Numbered from the stretch's first letter, positions 40,154 to 49,568 are shown. The stretch: 52,670 nt of DNA from an uncultured Collinsella sp. (GCA_900552145.1 URYW01000005.1:1-52670), one strand, 5' to 3'. Numbers and translations: made by a program. The notes: generated by a model not told the origin, from the letters alone.

Positions 40154-41497
40154 CTACTCGGCGAAAGCCTCCTGCTTGGCGATTGCCTTCTCGGAAATCT
40201 TCATAAAGGGCAGGTAGACGGCCATGCCAATGACAATCTCGATAGCCTGCCACACGCCGGCGCGCCAGTCAAAGCCCGTAGCGAGCAGGGCATTGATGAC
40301 GGGAGGCATGGTCCAGGGCACCTGGGCGATGCAGGGGCTGATGATGCCTGCGCAGGTAAGGCCATAGGTGATGCCGATGAACAGATCGGGAAGAAGAACG
40401 AACGGGATCATGAGCGGCAGGTTGTACACGATGGGGTAACCGTAGATAACCGGCTCGTTGATGTTGAACAGACCAGGCAGGATAGCCATCTTGGAAACGG
40501 TCTCGGAAGCCTTGTTCTTGGAGAACAGGAGCGTGTCGAGCAGGAGCATGAGGGTGCAGCCCGAGCCGCCGATGAGGGCGAAGCTGTTAACGATCTGCAT
40601 GTTCATGTAGTGATCGGGCTGGATGGTGCCACCGGCGGCAAAGGTAGCCATGTTGTCGACGATGAGCATGGTCAGGATCGGCTCGACGGTAGCGCCAGAG
40701 ATGGTGGACTGGTGAATACCGACGCAGAACAGCAGGTTAGCAAGGGTGTAGATGAGGATAACAGCCCACGGACCGGCGTTCATGATGCTCTTGAGCGGGT
40801 TGGAGATGCACGTGGAGATGATGGTGCACAGATCGGTGCCGGCGCACACGGCGAGCAGGGCTGCGGCAAGAGCGAAGACCGCGAGGTTAAGCAGCATCGG
40901 AATCATGACGTTGAAGGAGTTGGAGACCGCGGGAGGCACGCCCTCGCCCAGCTTAACCTTGAGCTTCTCGACGCCAGAAATCTTGATGAAGAGCGAGACG
41001 GAAAGCAGGGCGATGATAATAGCCGAGAACAGACCGTTGGTGCCGGTGTTGGCAGTCGAAAGGGCGCCCGTGACCTCGGCGGAGGTGATCTTGTCGGTGA
41101 GCAGTGGGCTCGTGGCGGCAAGCGAGGCGGTGATCTGCTGCGGCATCATGATGACGAAGGCAGAGATGGCGACGACCACGCAAGCGAGCGGGTTATCGAA
41201 ACGCTTGTTCTTGGCGAGGCTGTAGCCAATCAATCCGGCCAAGATAATGGCAGAGACGTTGAGGGTGCCCAGCGTAATTGCCGAGCCCCACGTCTGAAGG
41301 TTGGCAAGGCCCGCCGCATCGAGCGGGAACAGAGGGAACACGACGTTGTTAATAAGAACCGCGATACCCGCAAGGATATAGAGCGGCGTGATGGTCGCGA
41401 AGGCGTCACGCAGGGAACGCAGGTGAACCTGGTTTCCCACCTTCGCAGAGACCTCGGCAAACTTGTCGAGGAAGCTCTTTCCGTTGTCACTGGCCAT
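40154..41497 (-). CDS. PTS lactose/cellobiose-family IIC permease
   Basis: 447 residues, nearly all membrane. Marks of the family: FLDKFAEVSAKVGNQVHLRSLRDAFATITPLYILAG at the start; GIHQSTISGATVEPI in the middle; PGLFNINEPVIYGYPIVYNL, the substrate-site motif. It imports beta-glucosides such as cellobiose and phosphorylates them with IIB. The GH1 gene lies 120 bases upstream on the same strand. Confidence 0.94.
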   Translation of the reverse strand: MASDNGKSFLDKFAEVSAKVGNQVHLRSLRDAFATITPLYILAGIAVLINNVVFPLFPLDAAGLANLQTWGSAITLGTLNVSAIILAGLIGYSLAKNKRFDNPLACVVVAISAFVIMMPQQITASLAATSPLLTDKITSAEVTGALSTANTGTNGLFSAIIIALLSVSLFIKISGVEKLKVKLGEGVPPAVSNSFNVMIPMLLNLAVFALAAALLAVCAGTDLCTIISTCISNPLKSIMNAGPWAVILIYTLANLLFCVGIHQSTISGATVEPILTMLIVDNMATFAAGGTIQPDHYMNMQIVNSFALIGGSGCTLMLLLDTLLFSKNKASETVSKMAILPGLFNINEPVIYGYPIVYNLPLMIPFVLLPDLFIGITYGLTCAGIISPCIAQVPWTMPPVINALLATGFDWRAGVWQAIEIVIGMAVYLPFMKISEKAIAKQEAFAE

Positions 41498-41617
41498 GAT
41501 TGCTCCTAACTTTCAAATCCGGCCTTTTCCTATGCGCACGGTGGTCTGTCGCCCTCTGCCACCAGATGTGCCATGTGTTGCGCGCGGCGGCGCGCGGTCT
41601 GGGCGTTCGCCCGGTCG

Positions 41618-43018
41618 CTAATCAACCACGTGGGTCGTGGCGACCTGTTTGAGCCAGGCCGCCGACTTCTTAAGGCGGCGCTTGTAGCCGTCCATGAGAT
41701 CGACCTCGACAAAGCCGTAACGATTCTTAAAGGCATTGGCCCAAGACCAGTTATCGATGACGGCCCAGTAGTGATAGCCCCGGCACTTGGCGCCCTCGTC
41801 GATGGCCTTGGCCACCCACTCCAGGTGCTGACGTACAAAGTCGACGCGGTAGTCATCCTGGATGGTTCCTTCGGCGTCACGGTTCTTGTATTCGTCCATG
41901 ATGCCGATGCCGTTCTCGGAAACGAACCACTCAAGATCGGGGTAGTTCTTAGCGCAGTCCATGCCAAAGTCGTAGAGGCCCTGCGGGTAGATCTCCCAGC
42001 CGCGGCTCTCGTTCATAACGGCGTCGGGCCATACGTACTCGTCGGCAAAGTGCGGCAGGCCGTACTGGTCGACCTTGCTCGCCGGCGCCTGAACACGCGT
42101 GGGGTGGTAGTAGTTGCAGCCGAGCCAGTCGACAACACCCTGCTTAAGGATCTCTTGGTCGCCGGCGCGGAACGGGAGCTTAACGCCGCCCTCGGCCAGG
42201 CTGTCGAGCACGTCGGCAGGAAGCTCGCCCTTGGTGATGAGGTCGAGCCACCAGCGGTTGTTGATGCCGCTGGTCATGCGCACGGCCTCGAGGTCCGCCT
42301 CGCTGGGGTTCTCCTTGGTGTAGACCGGGGTAAAGCAGTTGATCATGCCGATCTTGGCATCGGCGCGAATAGCGCCCTCGTCATAGGCGCGACGATAGTT
42401 GGCCACGGCCAGCGCGTGCGCCAGCGAGATGTGATACTGCACGGTGCGGGCGCGGTTGAAGTCGTGGAGCTGCGGGAACCACACGCCCTCCTGATAGCGC
42501 TGCTCGGGCTCGACGATGGGCTCGTTAAAGGTGAACCAGTACTTAATCTCCTGGCCAAACTCGTGGAAGGCGACGTCGGCGTAATGTGCGTAAGCCTCGA
42601 CAACCTCACGGCTCTCCCAGCCGCCACGGTTAAAGAGGTAGGTGGGCATGTCAAAGTGGTACAAGTTGACAAACGGCTCCAAGCCGGCTTCGCGAGAGGC
42701 GCGGAACAACTCGTGATACCACGCGGCACCTTCCTCGTTGAGGTTGCCGTCGGCATCGAGCAGACGGCTCCACTGGATGGAAGTGCGATAGGTATCCAGA
42801 CCCAAGTCCTTCAAAATGCGAAGGTCTTCCTGGTACTTGGCCATAAAGTCATTGCCGGCGTAAGAGCCAACGCGGTTGTAGAACGAACCCAGATCCTGGA
42901 TGGACCAGGTGTCCCACAGGTTCTCGAGCTTGCCGCCCTGGTTCCACTGACCCTCAGTCTGCGGGCCGGACATAGCAGCGCCAAAGAAGAAGTCGTTGGG
43001 CAGCTGATACTGTGCCAT
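41618..43018 (-). CDS. GH1 6-phospho-beta-glucosidase
   Basis: 466 residues from the ATG at 43018. The GH1 acid/base is in FTFNEPIVEPE (about residue 176) and the nucleophile in WFVSENGIG (about residue 375). The N-terminal FFFGAAMSGPQTEGQW and C-terminal NWSWANAFKNRYGFVEVD (Trp-rich) follow the family. It splits the phosphorylated disaccharide made by the PTS into glucose and glucose-6-P. Glucose then meets the ROK glucokinase. It is the first gene of the operon, divergent from gntR. Confidence 0.93.
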   Translation of the reverse strand: MAQYQLPNDFFFGAAMSGPQTEGQWNQGGKLENLWDTWSIQDLGSFYNRVGSYAGNDFMAKYQEDLRILKDLGLDTYRTSIQWSRLLDADGNLNEEGAAWYHELFRASREAGLEPFVNLYHFDMPTYLFNRGGWESREVVEAYAHYADVAFHEFGQEIKYWFTFNEPIVEPEQRYQEGVWFPQLHDFNRARTVQYHISLAHALAVANYRRAYDEGAIRADAKIGMINCFTPVYTKENPSEADLEAVRMTSGINNRWWLDLITKGELPADVLDSLAEGGVKLPFRAGDQEILKQGVVDWLGCNYYHPTRVQAPASKVDQYGLPHFADEYVWPDAVMNESRGWEIYPQGLYDFGMDCAKNYPDLEWFVSENGIGIMDEYKNRDAEGTIQDDYRVDFVRQHLEWVAKAIDEGAKCRGYHYWAVIDNWSWANAFKNRYGFVEVDLMDGYKRRLKKSAAWLKQVATTHVVD

Positions 43019-43055
43019 CAAAGTCCTCGCTTTCGTGTTCTAGAGCTTCCGGTTG

Positions 43056-43140
43056 GAGACGGGTTTGCTTTGGCAGGTTATCCGGCGCGGGCGCGCACCG
43101 GCCATACCGATATCCAACCCGCCAAAACAAAACCGTCCCC
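43056..43140. repeat. Palindromic repeat, GGGTTTGCTTTGGCAGGTT family
   Basis: The left arm (GACGGGTTTGCTTTGGCAGG) and the right arm (AACCCGCCAAAACAAAACCG at 43116-43135) are imperfect complements. The loop is GC-rich. Related to the shorter copy at 39161. It lies in the divergent promoter region between the GH1 gene and gntR, on the GH1 side. Confidence 0.75.
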
Positions 43141-43249
43141 AAACGGTCGATCCTGTTGTGCGGAAGGATTCCGTTCGTTGCTTAAACTATAGCGCTCTAA
43201 TTTTAAAAGTAAAGCGTCTTTTTCTTTTTTCTTTCTCGAACTTCTTAGA

Positions 43250-43296
43250 TAAAAGTAATATGGATGCCCTGTTGAGGGTTATACTTACTTTTTGTA
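43250..43296. promoter_or_regulatory. AT-rich control region before the second gntR
   Basis: AAAAGTAA (near 43252) and TTACTTTT (near 43288) form a widely spaced inverted repeat, with a further AAAAGTAAAG at 43204. This AT-rich stretch lies between the divergent GH1 operon and gntR, where both promoters should be. It is a candidate operator for the adjacent GntR protein; no firm -10/-35 could be picked. Confidence 0.3.
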
Positions 43297-43322
43297 TTCA
43301 TATATGTCGGAAAGGAGGTTCC

Positions 43323-44042
43323 ATGATTCCCAAATACGAGGCGATAGCTGCAGATATTCGTCGAAGTATCGAGGATGGCGCTCTTAAACCGGGCGACAAG
43401 CTTCCCACCGTCGTTGAGTTCTGTGAGCTCTATAGCGTTTCCAAAATCACCGTCAAACGAGCTATCGAGCAAATCACCGAGGAAGGTCTTATTACCAGCC
43501 GGCGCGGATCGGGTACCTACGTTAAGGACACGGCGGGACTTCCCGGCCAGGCGTTTTTCCAGGGCAAAAACGACCGTGCCCAGGGCTTTTCGTATGAGCA
43601 CCGCGGGGAAAAGGTGACCTCGGTGGTCTACGATTTCTCGATTGTTAATCCACCAGCGGACATCGCAGCCCAGCTGGGAATTGCCGAGGATGACTTTGCC
43701 TATCACGTCGTGCGCGTGCGTCAGGCCGATGGGAAGCCCATCGTTATCGAGTACACCTACATGCCCCTCGAGCTGATTCCAGGCCTTAAAAAGAAGGACC
43801 TGTACGGATCGGTCTACCATTTCATCCGCGAGCAATGCGGGCTGAAAATTTCGAGCTTCCACCGTACCATTCGCGCCGTAGCGGCAACCGAGGAAGAAGC
43901 CAATCGCCTGGACACCAAACCTGGCTCTCCCCTGCTCGAGCTCACCCAGATTGGCTTTTTGGACAGCGGCGCCGCCTTTGAGTATTCGGTCTCGCGCAAC
44001 GTTGGCGACCGCTTTGAGTTGCACAACATAACGTTGGCATAG
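43323..44042 (+). CDS. GntR/HutC-family regulator of the cellobiose operon
   Basis: 239 residues; the ATG is behind AAAGGAGG. The winged helix (residues 1-70) reads PGDKLPTVVEFCELYSVSKITVKRAIEQITEEGLI, then RRGSGTYV. The UTRA domain follows with VVRVRQADGKPIVIEYTYMP and the C-terminal FLDSGAAFEYSVSRN. It is divergent from the GH1-IIC-IIB-IIA group and probably represses it until a phospho-beta-glucoside binds. Confidence 0.9.
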   Translation: MIPKYEAIAADIRRSIEDGALKPGDKLPTVVEFCELYSVSKITVKRAIEQITEEGLITSRRGSGTYVKDTAGLPGQAFFQGKNDRAQGFSYEHRGEKVTSVVYDFSIVNPPADIAAQLGIAEDDFAYHVVRVRQADGKPIVIEYTYMPLELIPGLKKKDLYGSVYHFIREQCGLKISSFHRTIRAVAATEEEANRLDTKPGSPLLELTQIGFLDSGAAFEYSVSRNVGDRFELHNITLA

Positions 44043-44116
44043 GTTTTTGTAGTCATCCGGGCGCTCGCTTTGAGCTGTTTTGTGCAGCGCCCGCACAACA
44101 CAATGGGGGTATAAAC

Positions 44117-45049
44117 ATGTCCGATTTGATTAAGCTGACGCCGATCTTTCACGAGAAGATCTGGGGCGGCCGCCAGCTCGAAACCGTATTTGGTTACGAC
44201 ATTCCCGATGGTCCCATCGGTGAGTGCTGGGCCATCTCGGCCCACCCCAACGGCGACTGCCAGATCGCTGAGGGCCCGTACGCCGGCCACACGCTGTCGT
44301 GGCTGTGGGCCGAGCACCGCGAGCTCTTTGGCAACTGTGAAGGCAAGGAGTTCCCGCTGCTCATCAAGATTCTGGACGCCAAGGACGACCTTTCGATCCA
44401 GATTCACCCCAACGACGAGTACGCCGCCAAGCACGAGAACGGCAGCTTGGGCAAAACCGAGTGCTGGTATGTGCTGGACTGCGAGCCCGGTGCCACGATC
44501 ATTGTCGGCCAGCGCGCCAAGGACCCCGTCGAGGCCGTACAGATGATCGAGGAAGGCCGTTGGGACGACATGCTCAACGTGCTGCCGATCCACAAGGGCG
44601 ACTTTTTCCAGATTGATTCCGGTACCGTGCATGCCATCAAGACCGGCACGCTCATTTTGGAGACGCAGCAGTCGAGCGACGTGACGTATCGTCTGTACGA
44701 CTACGACCGCCCCGGCACCGACGGCAAGCTGCGCCCACTGCACATTGAGCAGAGCCTCGATTGCATCGACTTTGATGCTCAGGCTCCGACCGACGGCACG
44801 GTAACCGCACCCGAGGTCGATGGCGTGACCGAGCTCGAGTCTAACTCCTGTTACACCGTCGATCGCGTGCGTGTCGACGGCAGCAAGACCCTCGACCAGC
44901 GCTGGCCCTTCATGTGTCTGTCGGTCATCGACGGCGAAGGCACCGTCTGCGGCGACCCCGTCCACAAGGGAAGCCACCTGCTGGCCCCGAACACCGTCAG
45001 CTCCATCGACCTCGAAGGCAAGATGGAACTGATCATCAGCCACCTGTAG
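44117..45049 (+). CDS. manA: Mannose-6-phosphate isomerase, class I
   Basis: 310 residues. The cupin metal site is seen in LSIQIHPNDEYAA (His97 area) and the later KGDFFQIDSGTVHAI. KTECWYVLD carries the Glu ligand. The start LTPIFHEKIWGGRQLE is the usual one of the short bacterial type. It interconverts mannose-6-P and fructose-6-P. It follows gntR on the same strand by 74 bases and may be read with it. Confidence 0.93.
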   Translation: MSDLIKLTPIFHEKIWGGRQLETVFGYDIPDGPIGECWAISAHPNGDCQIAEGPYAGHTLSWLWAEHRELFGNCEGKEFPLLIKILDAKDDLSIQIHPNDEYAAKHENGSLGKTECWYVLDCEPGATIIVGQRAKDPVEAVQMIEEGRWDDMLNVLPIHKGDFFQIDSGTVHAIKTGTLILETQQSSDVTYRLYDYDRPGTDGKLRPLHIEQSLDCIDFDAQAPTDGTVTAPEVDGVTELESNSCYTVDRVRVDGSKTLDQRWPFMCLSVIDGEGTVCGDPVHKGSHLLAPNTVSSIDLEGKMELIISHL

Positions 45050-45073
45050 GTCGCACCAACAACCCAAACGCAA

Positions 45074-45111
45074 CAAGGGGCTCTCCCGTCCATGTGCGGG
45101 AGAGCCCCTTG
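45074..45111 (+). terminator. Terminator of manA
   Basis: CAAGGGGCTCTCCCG and CGGGAGAGCCCCTTG form a perfect 15-bp stem. T-run weak (CCATATCTATTTA), but the position 25 bases after the manA stop supports termination. Confidence 0.8.
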
Positions 45112-45192
45112 CCATATCTATTTATCAGCCCACCCGGCTCTCCAGATCAAAAAGCGAACGAGCAGAGCGACGTTCGCAAGCACCGTTACCCA

Positions 45193-45324
45193 CGGACCTG
45201 GGCGGGCGTATAGGGCAACATCGATCGCGAGTTCCGCACGCAAAGGAGCGCACTTAATGTGCTCTCCGTCTTGCGCAGGACTGCCCGCGCAGGCGATGTT
45301 GCCCCATACGCCCGCCCAGGTCCG
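45193..45324. repeat. 132-bp hairpin-forming inverted repeat
   Basis: The outer arms are 31 bp (starting CGGACCTGGGCGGGCGTAT) with one mismatch, at 45193-45223 and 45294-45324. Inside, GGAGCGCAC and GTGCTCTCC pair around TTAAT, and the segments between also pair loosely, so the whole unit folds as one long stem. It lies between the manA terminator and the pcrA stop. It has no ORF. It could be a repeat element, a structured RNA or a pcrA terminator. Confidence 0.75.
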
Positions 45325-45330
45325 CCGGGA

Positions 45331-48231
45331 TCACGACAGCTTGACGATCGGTGCAAAACCTTTCATTAGCTTTTTGGTCTGGCCGGTCTTTTCGAATTGA
45401 ACCTCGATCATGTCTCCGACGACCGAGATCACGGTACCCGTGCCAAAGGTCTTGTGGCTCACGGTATCGCCTGCGGCAAAGTCCTGCGACGCGCTAGCGC
45501 GATTGACCTTGCGCTCCACTGTCGGCGACACCTTAGATGACGGCTTTTTGGCTCGCGGCGCACCCGAACCAAAGGTCGAGGCAACACGGCCGGCGTCGGG
45601 CGAGACCCCACGATGGCGCTCGGTCCCGTAGCTGCTGCCGCCAAAGAAATCGTCAAAACTCGATCCACCGCGCGAACCGGAACCGCCGGTCGAGCGCGTA
45701 TGCGAACCGAACACCTTGCCGCCATACATATCCGAACCCACGCCCGAGCCAAAGGTGCCGTGACGGTCGCCGCGCTTCTCCCAGCCCGTGCCCTCAAAAC
45801 CGGCAGAACCGATACCGCTAAACTCGATATCCTCAAACGGAATCTCATTGAGGAAGCGCGAGCGCGGGTTGGCAGAGGTCGAGCCGTAGGTGCGACGCGT
45901 GGCCGCATAGGTCAGGAACAGGCGCTTACGGGCACGCGTGATGGCAACGTAGGCCAGGCGACGCTCCTCCTCGAGCTTGCCCGGGTCATCGCTGCCGCCA
46001 AAGTCGTGCACGTGCGGGAAGATGCCCTCCTCCATGCCGGCCACGAACACCGCCGGGAACTCCAGGCCCTTGGCGGAGTGGATAGTCATCATGGTGATGG
46101 CGTGCGTCTCGCCGGCCAGGGAATCCAAGTCGGAGCGCAGGGCCAGCCACTCCATGAGTGCCGGCAGCGCCTTACAGGTGAGCGGACCGTAGGTGCGCTC
46201 GATCTCGTCGGCATGCACGGCACCCGCCGGCATCTCTGTCGGCACGGCATACGCGTTGCCCGCGATGGCGGCGGCCAGGGCATCCTGCGGAGACAGCGCC
46301 GGAGCGGCCAAGCCATCGAGCGGATTAGAGCCCGCGGCGTCACGGGCGCCGACGAGCGCCTCAAACGAGGATGCCGAGGCGGACGGCCCCGGCTCGGGCG
46401 CGGGCGCGCTCACCACGACGGGCTCGGACTCGGCGCCGGCAGGCACATCGGCAACACCGGCTGCGCGCAGCTCTTCCAAGCTCTCGAGCGTGCCCTCGAT
46501 ATCCTCGTGCGTCTCCTCAAATTCAGCGGCGACGCCCAGGAATTCCTGGATGTTCTCGGCGCGGCTCTCGGACTCCATGGTGTCCTCGGCGCGGAAAGCC
46601 TGCAGCAGGCCCGTCTTATCGACGATCATCTCGACGACGTCCTTGAGTTCGCCGTCCATGCGGCGACCCTCGCGCACCAGGGAGACAAAGCTCGACAGGC
46701 CATTGCGCACCTTGGCGCTAAACATGCCTGTCTCGGCTGTTGCGATCTCGCAGGCCTGGAAGAACGAGCAACGGTTGTCGCGCGCCAGCTGCTCGATCTT
46801 TTGGATCGAGGTGGAGCCGATACCGCGGCGTGGCGTGTTGATGACGCGCTTGACGCTCATCTCGTCTGCCGGGTTCACGATCATCTTGAGATAAGCCATG
46901 ACGTCGCGGATCTCGGCACGGTCGAAGAATCGCGTGCCGCCCACAATCTTGTAGGGCACGCCCGCGCGCAGGAACATATCTTCGAGGATACGCGACTGAG
47001 CGTTGGTGCGGTAGAAGACGGCGATGTCGTCGTAGCTCGTGCCTTTGGCATGCAGCTTCTCGATCTCGCCGGCAATCCAGCGGCCCTCGTCGCGCTCGTC
47101 GCTCGCCTGGAAGGCCTGAATCTTCTCGCCATCGCCCTCGGCCGTAAACAGGCGCTTGTCCTTGCGCTGCGAGTTGTGGCGCACCACGGCATTGGCGGCG
47201 CTCAGGATGTGACCCGTGGAACGATAGTTCTGCTCCAGCTTAACGGTCTTGCAGTTTTTAAAGTCCTTCTCAAAGTCCAGGATGTTGGTGATGTCGGCGC
47301 CGCGCCAGCTGTAAATGGACTGGTCATCGTCGCCCACGACCATGAGGTTTTGGTACTTGGCGGCCAGCAGGTTGGCGATCTCGTACTGGACGTGGTTGGT
47401 GTCCTGATACTCGTCGACGCTAATGTAGCGGAAACGCTCTTGGTACTTGTCGAGCACCTCGGGGCGGGTGCGCAGCAGCTCGAGCGTGCGCACGAGCAGG
47501 TCGTCGAAGTCCATCGCGTTAGCGGCGCGCAGGCGGCGTTCCAGCTCCAGGTAAACCTGCGCGGCCTTTTTGTCGTTGGGGCTGTCGGCGGATTTGAGCA
47601 TGTCCTCGGGGCCGATCATGGCGTTTTTGGCCGAACTGATCTTGCTGCGGATCATATTGATGGGGAATTGCTTTTGCTCGATACCGAGTGCCTGCATAAT
47701 ATCGCGCACCATGCGCTTGGAATCGTCGTCATCGTAGATGGTGAACTGACCGGTGTAGCCCAGCAGGCCAGCGTCCTCGCGCAGCATGCGCACGCACATA
47801 GCATGAAAGGTGCACACCCACATGCCGCGGGTACCGCTGGGAATGAGCGCCGCCAGACGCTCACGCATCTCGGCCGCGGCCTTGTTGGTAAACGTGATGG
47901 CAAGGATCTGCCAGGGCTTAACGCCCAGGTCGCCGAGCATATGTGCGATACGGAAGGTCAAGACGCGGGTCTTACCCGAGCCGGCGCCGGCAAGGACCAG
48001 CAACGGACCCTCGGTGGTCAGGACCGCCTCGCGCTGGGCGGGATTAAGGCTGTCGATGTCGACGAGCGGCTTGGCGAGTTTAGGTGCCGGCGCGGGAGCG
48101 TCGTAAATGTCGAGCGGGACGAGCTCGGGCTCCGGCGCAGCGGGGGCGGTGTATGCATCGAGCGGCACGGATTCCGGCGTGGGCGGCACGGGCACCGCGG
48201 CGTTCTTTTCCCAGGGCAAGGGCTGGGTCAT
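45331..48231 (-). CDS. pcrA: ATP-dependent DNA helicase UvrD/PcrA
   Basis: 966 residues from the ATG at 48231 (GAGGAG upstream). An N-terminal Pro/Ala-rich extension of about 55 residues precedes LNPAQREAVLTTEGPLLVLAGAGSGKTRVL (Q motif and Walker A). Motifs in order: FTNKAAAEM, DEYQDTN (Walker B), VGDDDQSIYSWRGA, LEQNYRST, TIHSAKGLEF and VAITRARKRL. A non-conserved Ala/Pro/Ser-rich insert lies near residue 610. The C-terminal Tudor-like end (GDTVSHKTFGTGTV...VQFEKTGQTKKLMKGFAPIVKL) links it to RNA polymerase in PcrA. It unwinds DNA in repair. Confidence 0.95.
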   Translation of the reverse strand: MTQPLPWEKNAAVPVPPTPESVPLDAYTAPAAPEPELVPLDIYDAPAPAPKLAKPLVDIDSLNPAQREAVLTTEGPLLVLAGAGSGKTRVLTFRIAHMLGDLGVKPWQILAITFTNKAAAEMRERLAALIPSGTRGMWVCTFHAMCVRMLREDAGLLGYTGQFTIYDDDDSKRMVRDIMQALGIEQKQFPINMIRSKISSAKNAMIGPEDMLKSADSPNDKKAAQVYLELERRLRAANAMDFDDLLVRTLELLRTRPEVLDKYQERFRYISVDEYQDTNHVQYEIANLLAAKYQNLMVVGDDDQSIYSWRGADITNILDFEKDFKNCKTVKLEQNYRSTGHILSAANAVVRHNSQRKDKRLFTAEGDGEKIQAFQASDERDEGRWIAGEIEKLHAKGTSYDDIAVFYRTNAQSRILEDMFLRAGVPYKIVGGTRFFDRAEIRDVMAYLKMIVNPADEMSVKRVINTPRRGIGSTSIQKIEQLARDNRCSFFQACEIATAETGMFSAKVRNGLSSFVSLVREGRRMDGELKDVVEMIVDKTGLLQAFRAEDTMESESRAENIQEFLGVAAEFEETHEDIEGTLESLEELRAAGVADVPAGAESEPVVVSAPAPEPGPSASASSFEALVGARDAAGSNPLDGLAAPALSPQDALAAAIAGNAYAVPTEMPAGAVHADEIERTYGPLTCKALPALMEWLALRSDLDSLAGETHAITMMTIHSAKGLEFPAVFVAGMEEGIFPHVHDFGGSDDPGKLEEERRLAYVAITRARKRLFLTYAATRRTYGSTSANPRSRFLNEIPFEDIEFSGIGSAGFEGTGWEKRGDRHGTFGSGVGSDMYGGKVFGSHTRSTGGSGSRGGSSFDDFFGGSSYGTERHRGVSPDAGRVASTFGSGAPRAKKPSSKVSPTVERKVNRASASQDFAAGDTVSHKTFGTGTVISVVGDMIEVQFEKTGQTKKLMKGFAPIVKLS

Positions 48232-48375
48232 GGGCGACTCCTCATCTGACGGACGGCGCGCCTGCGGGCAGCGCCATAGTTTGAGCCGTACCAGTATACC
48301 GAGCCGCGCGGACACCGACGCAAATCACACCACGACTCCGTGCGCCGCCGTCAGGCCCGCCCCAGCGGATTTGGC

Positions 48376-48432
48376 GCAATGGGGTCAGGTTAGTCTGCAC
48401 CATGTTGCTGCAAAGCAACCTGTCCCCATTGC
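48376..48432. repeat. Palindromic repeat, AACCTGTCCCCATTGCACC family
   Basis: GCAATGGGGTCAGGTT and AACCTGTCCCCATTGC pair with one mismatch; between them GCACCATGTTGCTGC makes an inner hairpin like TTGCACCATGTTGGTGCAA at 38110. The two sites belong to one family. Confidence 0.8.
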
Positions 48433-48502
48433 ACCAATCAGGGAGCCACCGATGTCATGGCAACGGCAGCGAGCGGCGGCCAGAACGAACAAATTGGCAT
48501 GA

Positions 48503-48543
48503 AAAGAGGGCGGCATAGACCTTTTGGTCATGCCACCCTCTTT
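48503..48543. terminator. Terminator of uppP
   Basis: AAAGAGGG/CCCTCTTT and GGCAT/ATGCC with ACC/GGT pair around TTTT. It is downstream of the uppP stop (48588) and, on the other side, of pcrA's start region. It can act from the uppP side. Confidence 0.75.
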
Positions 48544-48587
48544 GAATGACAAATTGTCGTTCTGGCCGCCGCGCAGCGTCAACCAAG

Positions 48588-49568
48588 CTACAGGCCGAGC
48601 ATAGGCTCCAAGACGAAGAAGTACGCAAGCACCACGATGCCCAGAATGATGCGGTAGACGCCGAAGCACTTGAAGTCGTGACGGCGGACGAAGCCCATGA
48701 GCCACTTAATGGCGATGAGCGAAACCACAAAGGCCACAACGCAGCCCACGCCCAGGATGGCGATCTCGTTGGCGCCAAAGGTACCGCCCTTGATGAAGTA
48801 CTTGACCAGCTTGAGCGCACTCGCGCCAAACATGACGGGAATGGCCAGGAAGAACGTAAACTTGGACGCCACCGAACGCGTGCAGCCCAAAAGCAGGCCG
48901 CCGATGATGGTGGAACCGGAGCGAGACGTTCCAGGCACCAGCGAAAGCACCTGGAAGCAGCCGATACCCAGCGCAGTCTTCCAGCTCAGGTCCTCGAGCG
49001 TGGTGATGGAACCAAAGTCCAGATCCTCGTCATCGCCCTCATCCTCAGCGGTAGCCGCGGCGGGCGCCGCAAAGTGCGCACCGGCGGGACGTCCACCCGA
49101 CACCACAGCACGCGAACCAAACGAACCGGCAACGGCCATTTCCTCGCGCTTGCTCGCGCGCCAGTTCTCGATCACGATAAACAGCACGCCGTACACAATG
49201 AGCGCCAGCGCCACGACTGGAGCATTGTAGAAATGCTCCTCCATCCAGTCGTTGAGCGGCAGGCCGATCGCCGCGGCGGGAATGCAGCCGAGCACAATCT
49301 TGCCCCACAGCACCCAGGTGTCGCGACGGCCCTCCTTGCCCTTGCTGGGCGAGAACGGATTGAGCTCATGGAAGAACAGCACACAGACGGCCAGAATGGC
49401 GCCGAGCTGAATCACGACCAGGAACATATTCCAGAACGTCTCGCTCACGTTCATCTTGACGAACTCGTCCACCAAGATCATGTGACCGGTCGACGAAACA
49501 GGCAGCCATTCGGTGATGCCCTCGACCAGGCCCATGAAGGCAGATTTTAGAAGCTCGATAATATCCAA
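48588..49568 (-). CDS. uppP: Undecaprenyl-diphosphatase UppP (BacA type)
   Basis: 326 residues from a TTG at 49568, just behind GAGGGGG; no ATG suits. The first motif LVEGITEWLPVSSTGHMIL (residues 14-32) has the Glu and Ser/His catalytic groups. The second is LVPGTSRSGSTI. About eight membrane helices. A soluble, acidic and Ala-rich insert of about 55 residues lies between the two halves (residues 140-195). It recycles the lipid carrier of peptidoglycan synthesis and gives bacitracin tolerance. Confidence 0.92.
   Translation of the reverse strand: MDIIELLKSAFMGLVEGITEWLPVSSTGHMILVDEFVKMNVSETFWNMFLVVIQLGAILAVCVLFFHELNPFSPSKGKEGRRDTWVLWGKIVLGCIPAAAIGLPLNDWMEEHFYNAPVVALALIVYGVLFIVIENWRASKREEMAVAGSFGSRAVVSGGRPAGAHFAAPAAATAEDEGDDEDLDFGSITTLEDLSWKTALGIGCFQVLSLVPGTSRSGSTIIGGLLLGCTRSVASKFTFFLAIPVMFGASALKLVKYFIKGGTFGANEIAILGVGCVVAFVVSLIAIKWLMGFVRRHDFKCFGVYRIILGIVVLAYFFVLEPMLGL

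Noticed and set aside
45613..48249. An 878-codon open frame on the plus strand opposite pcrA
   Set aside because: It mirrors the helicase gene, which has all its motifs. The product is rich in Gly, Ala, His and Arg with no domain; GC-rich codon use keeps the antisense frame open.
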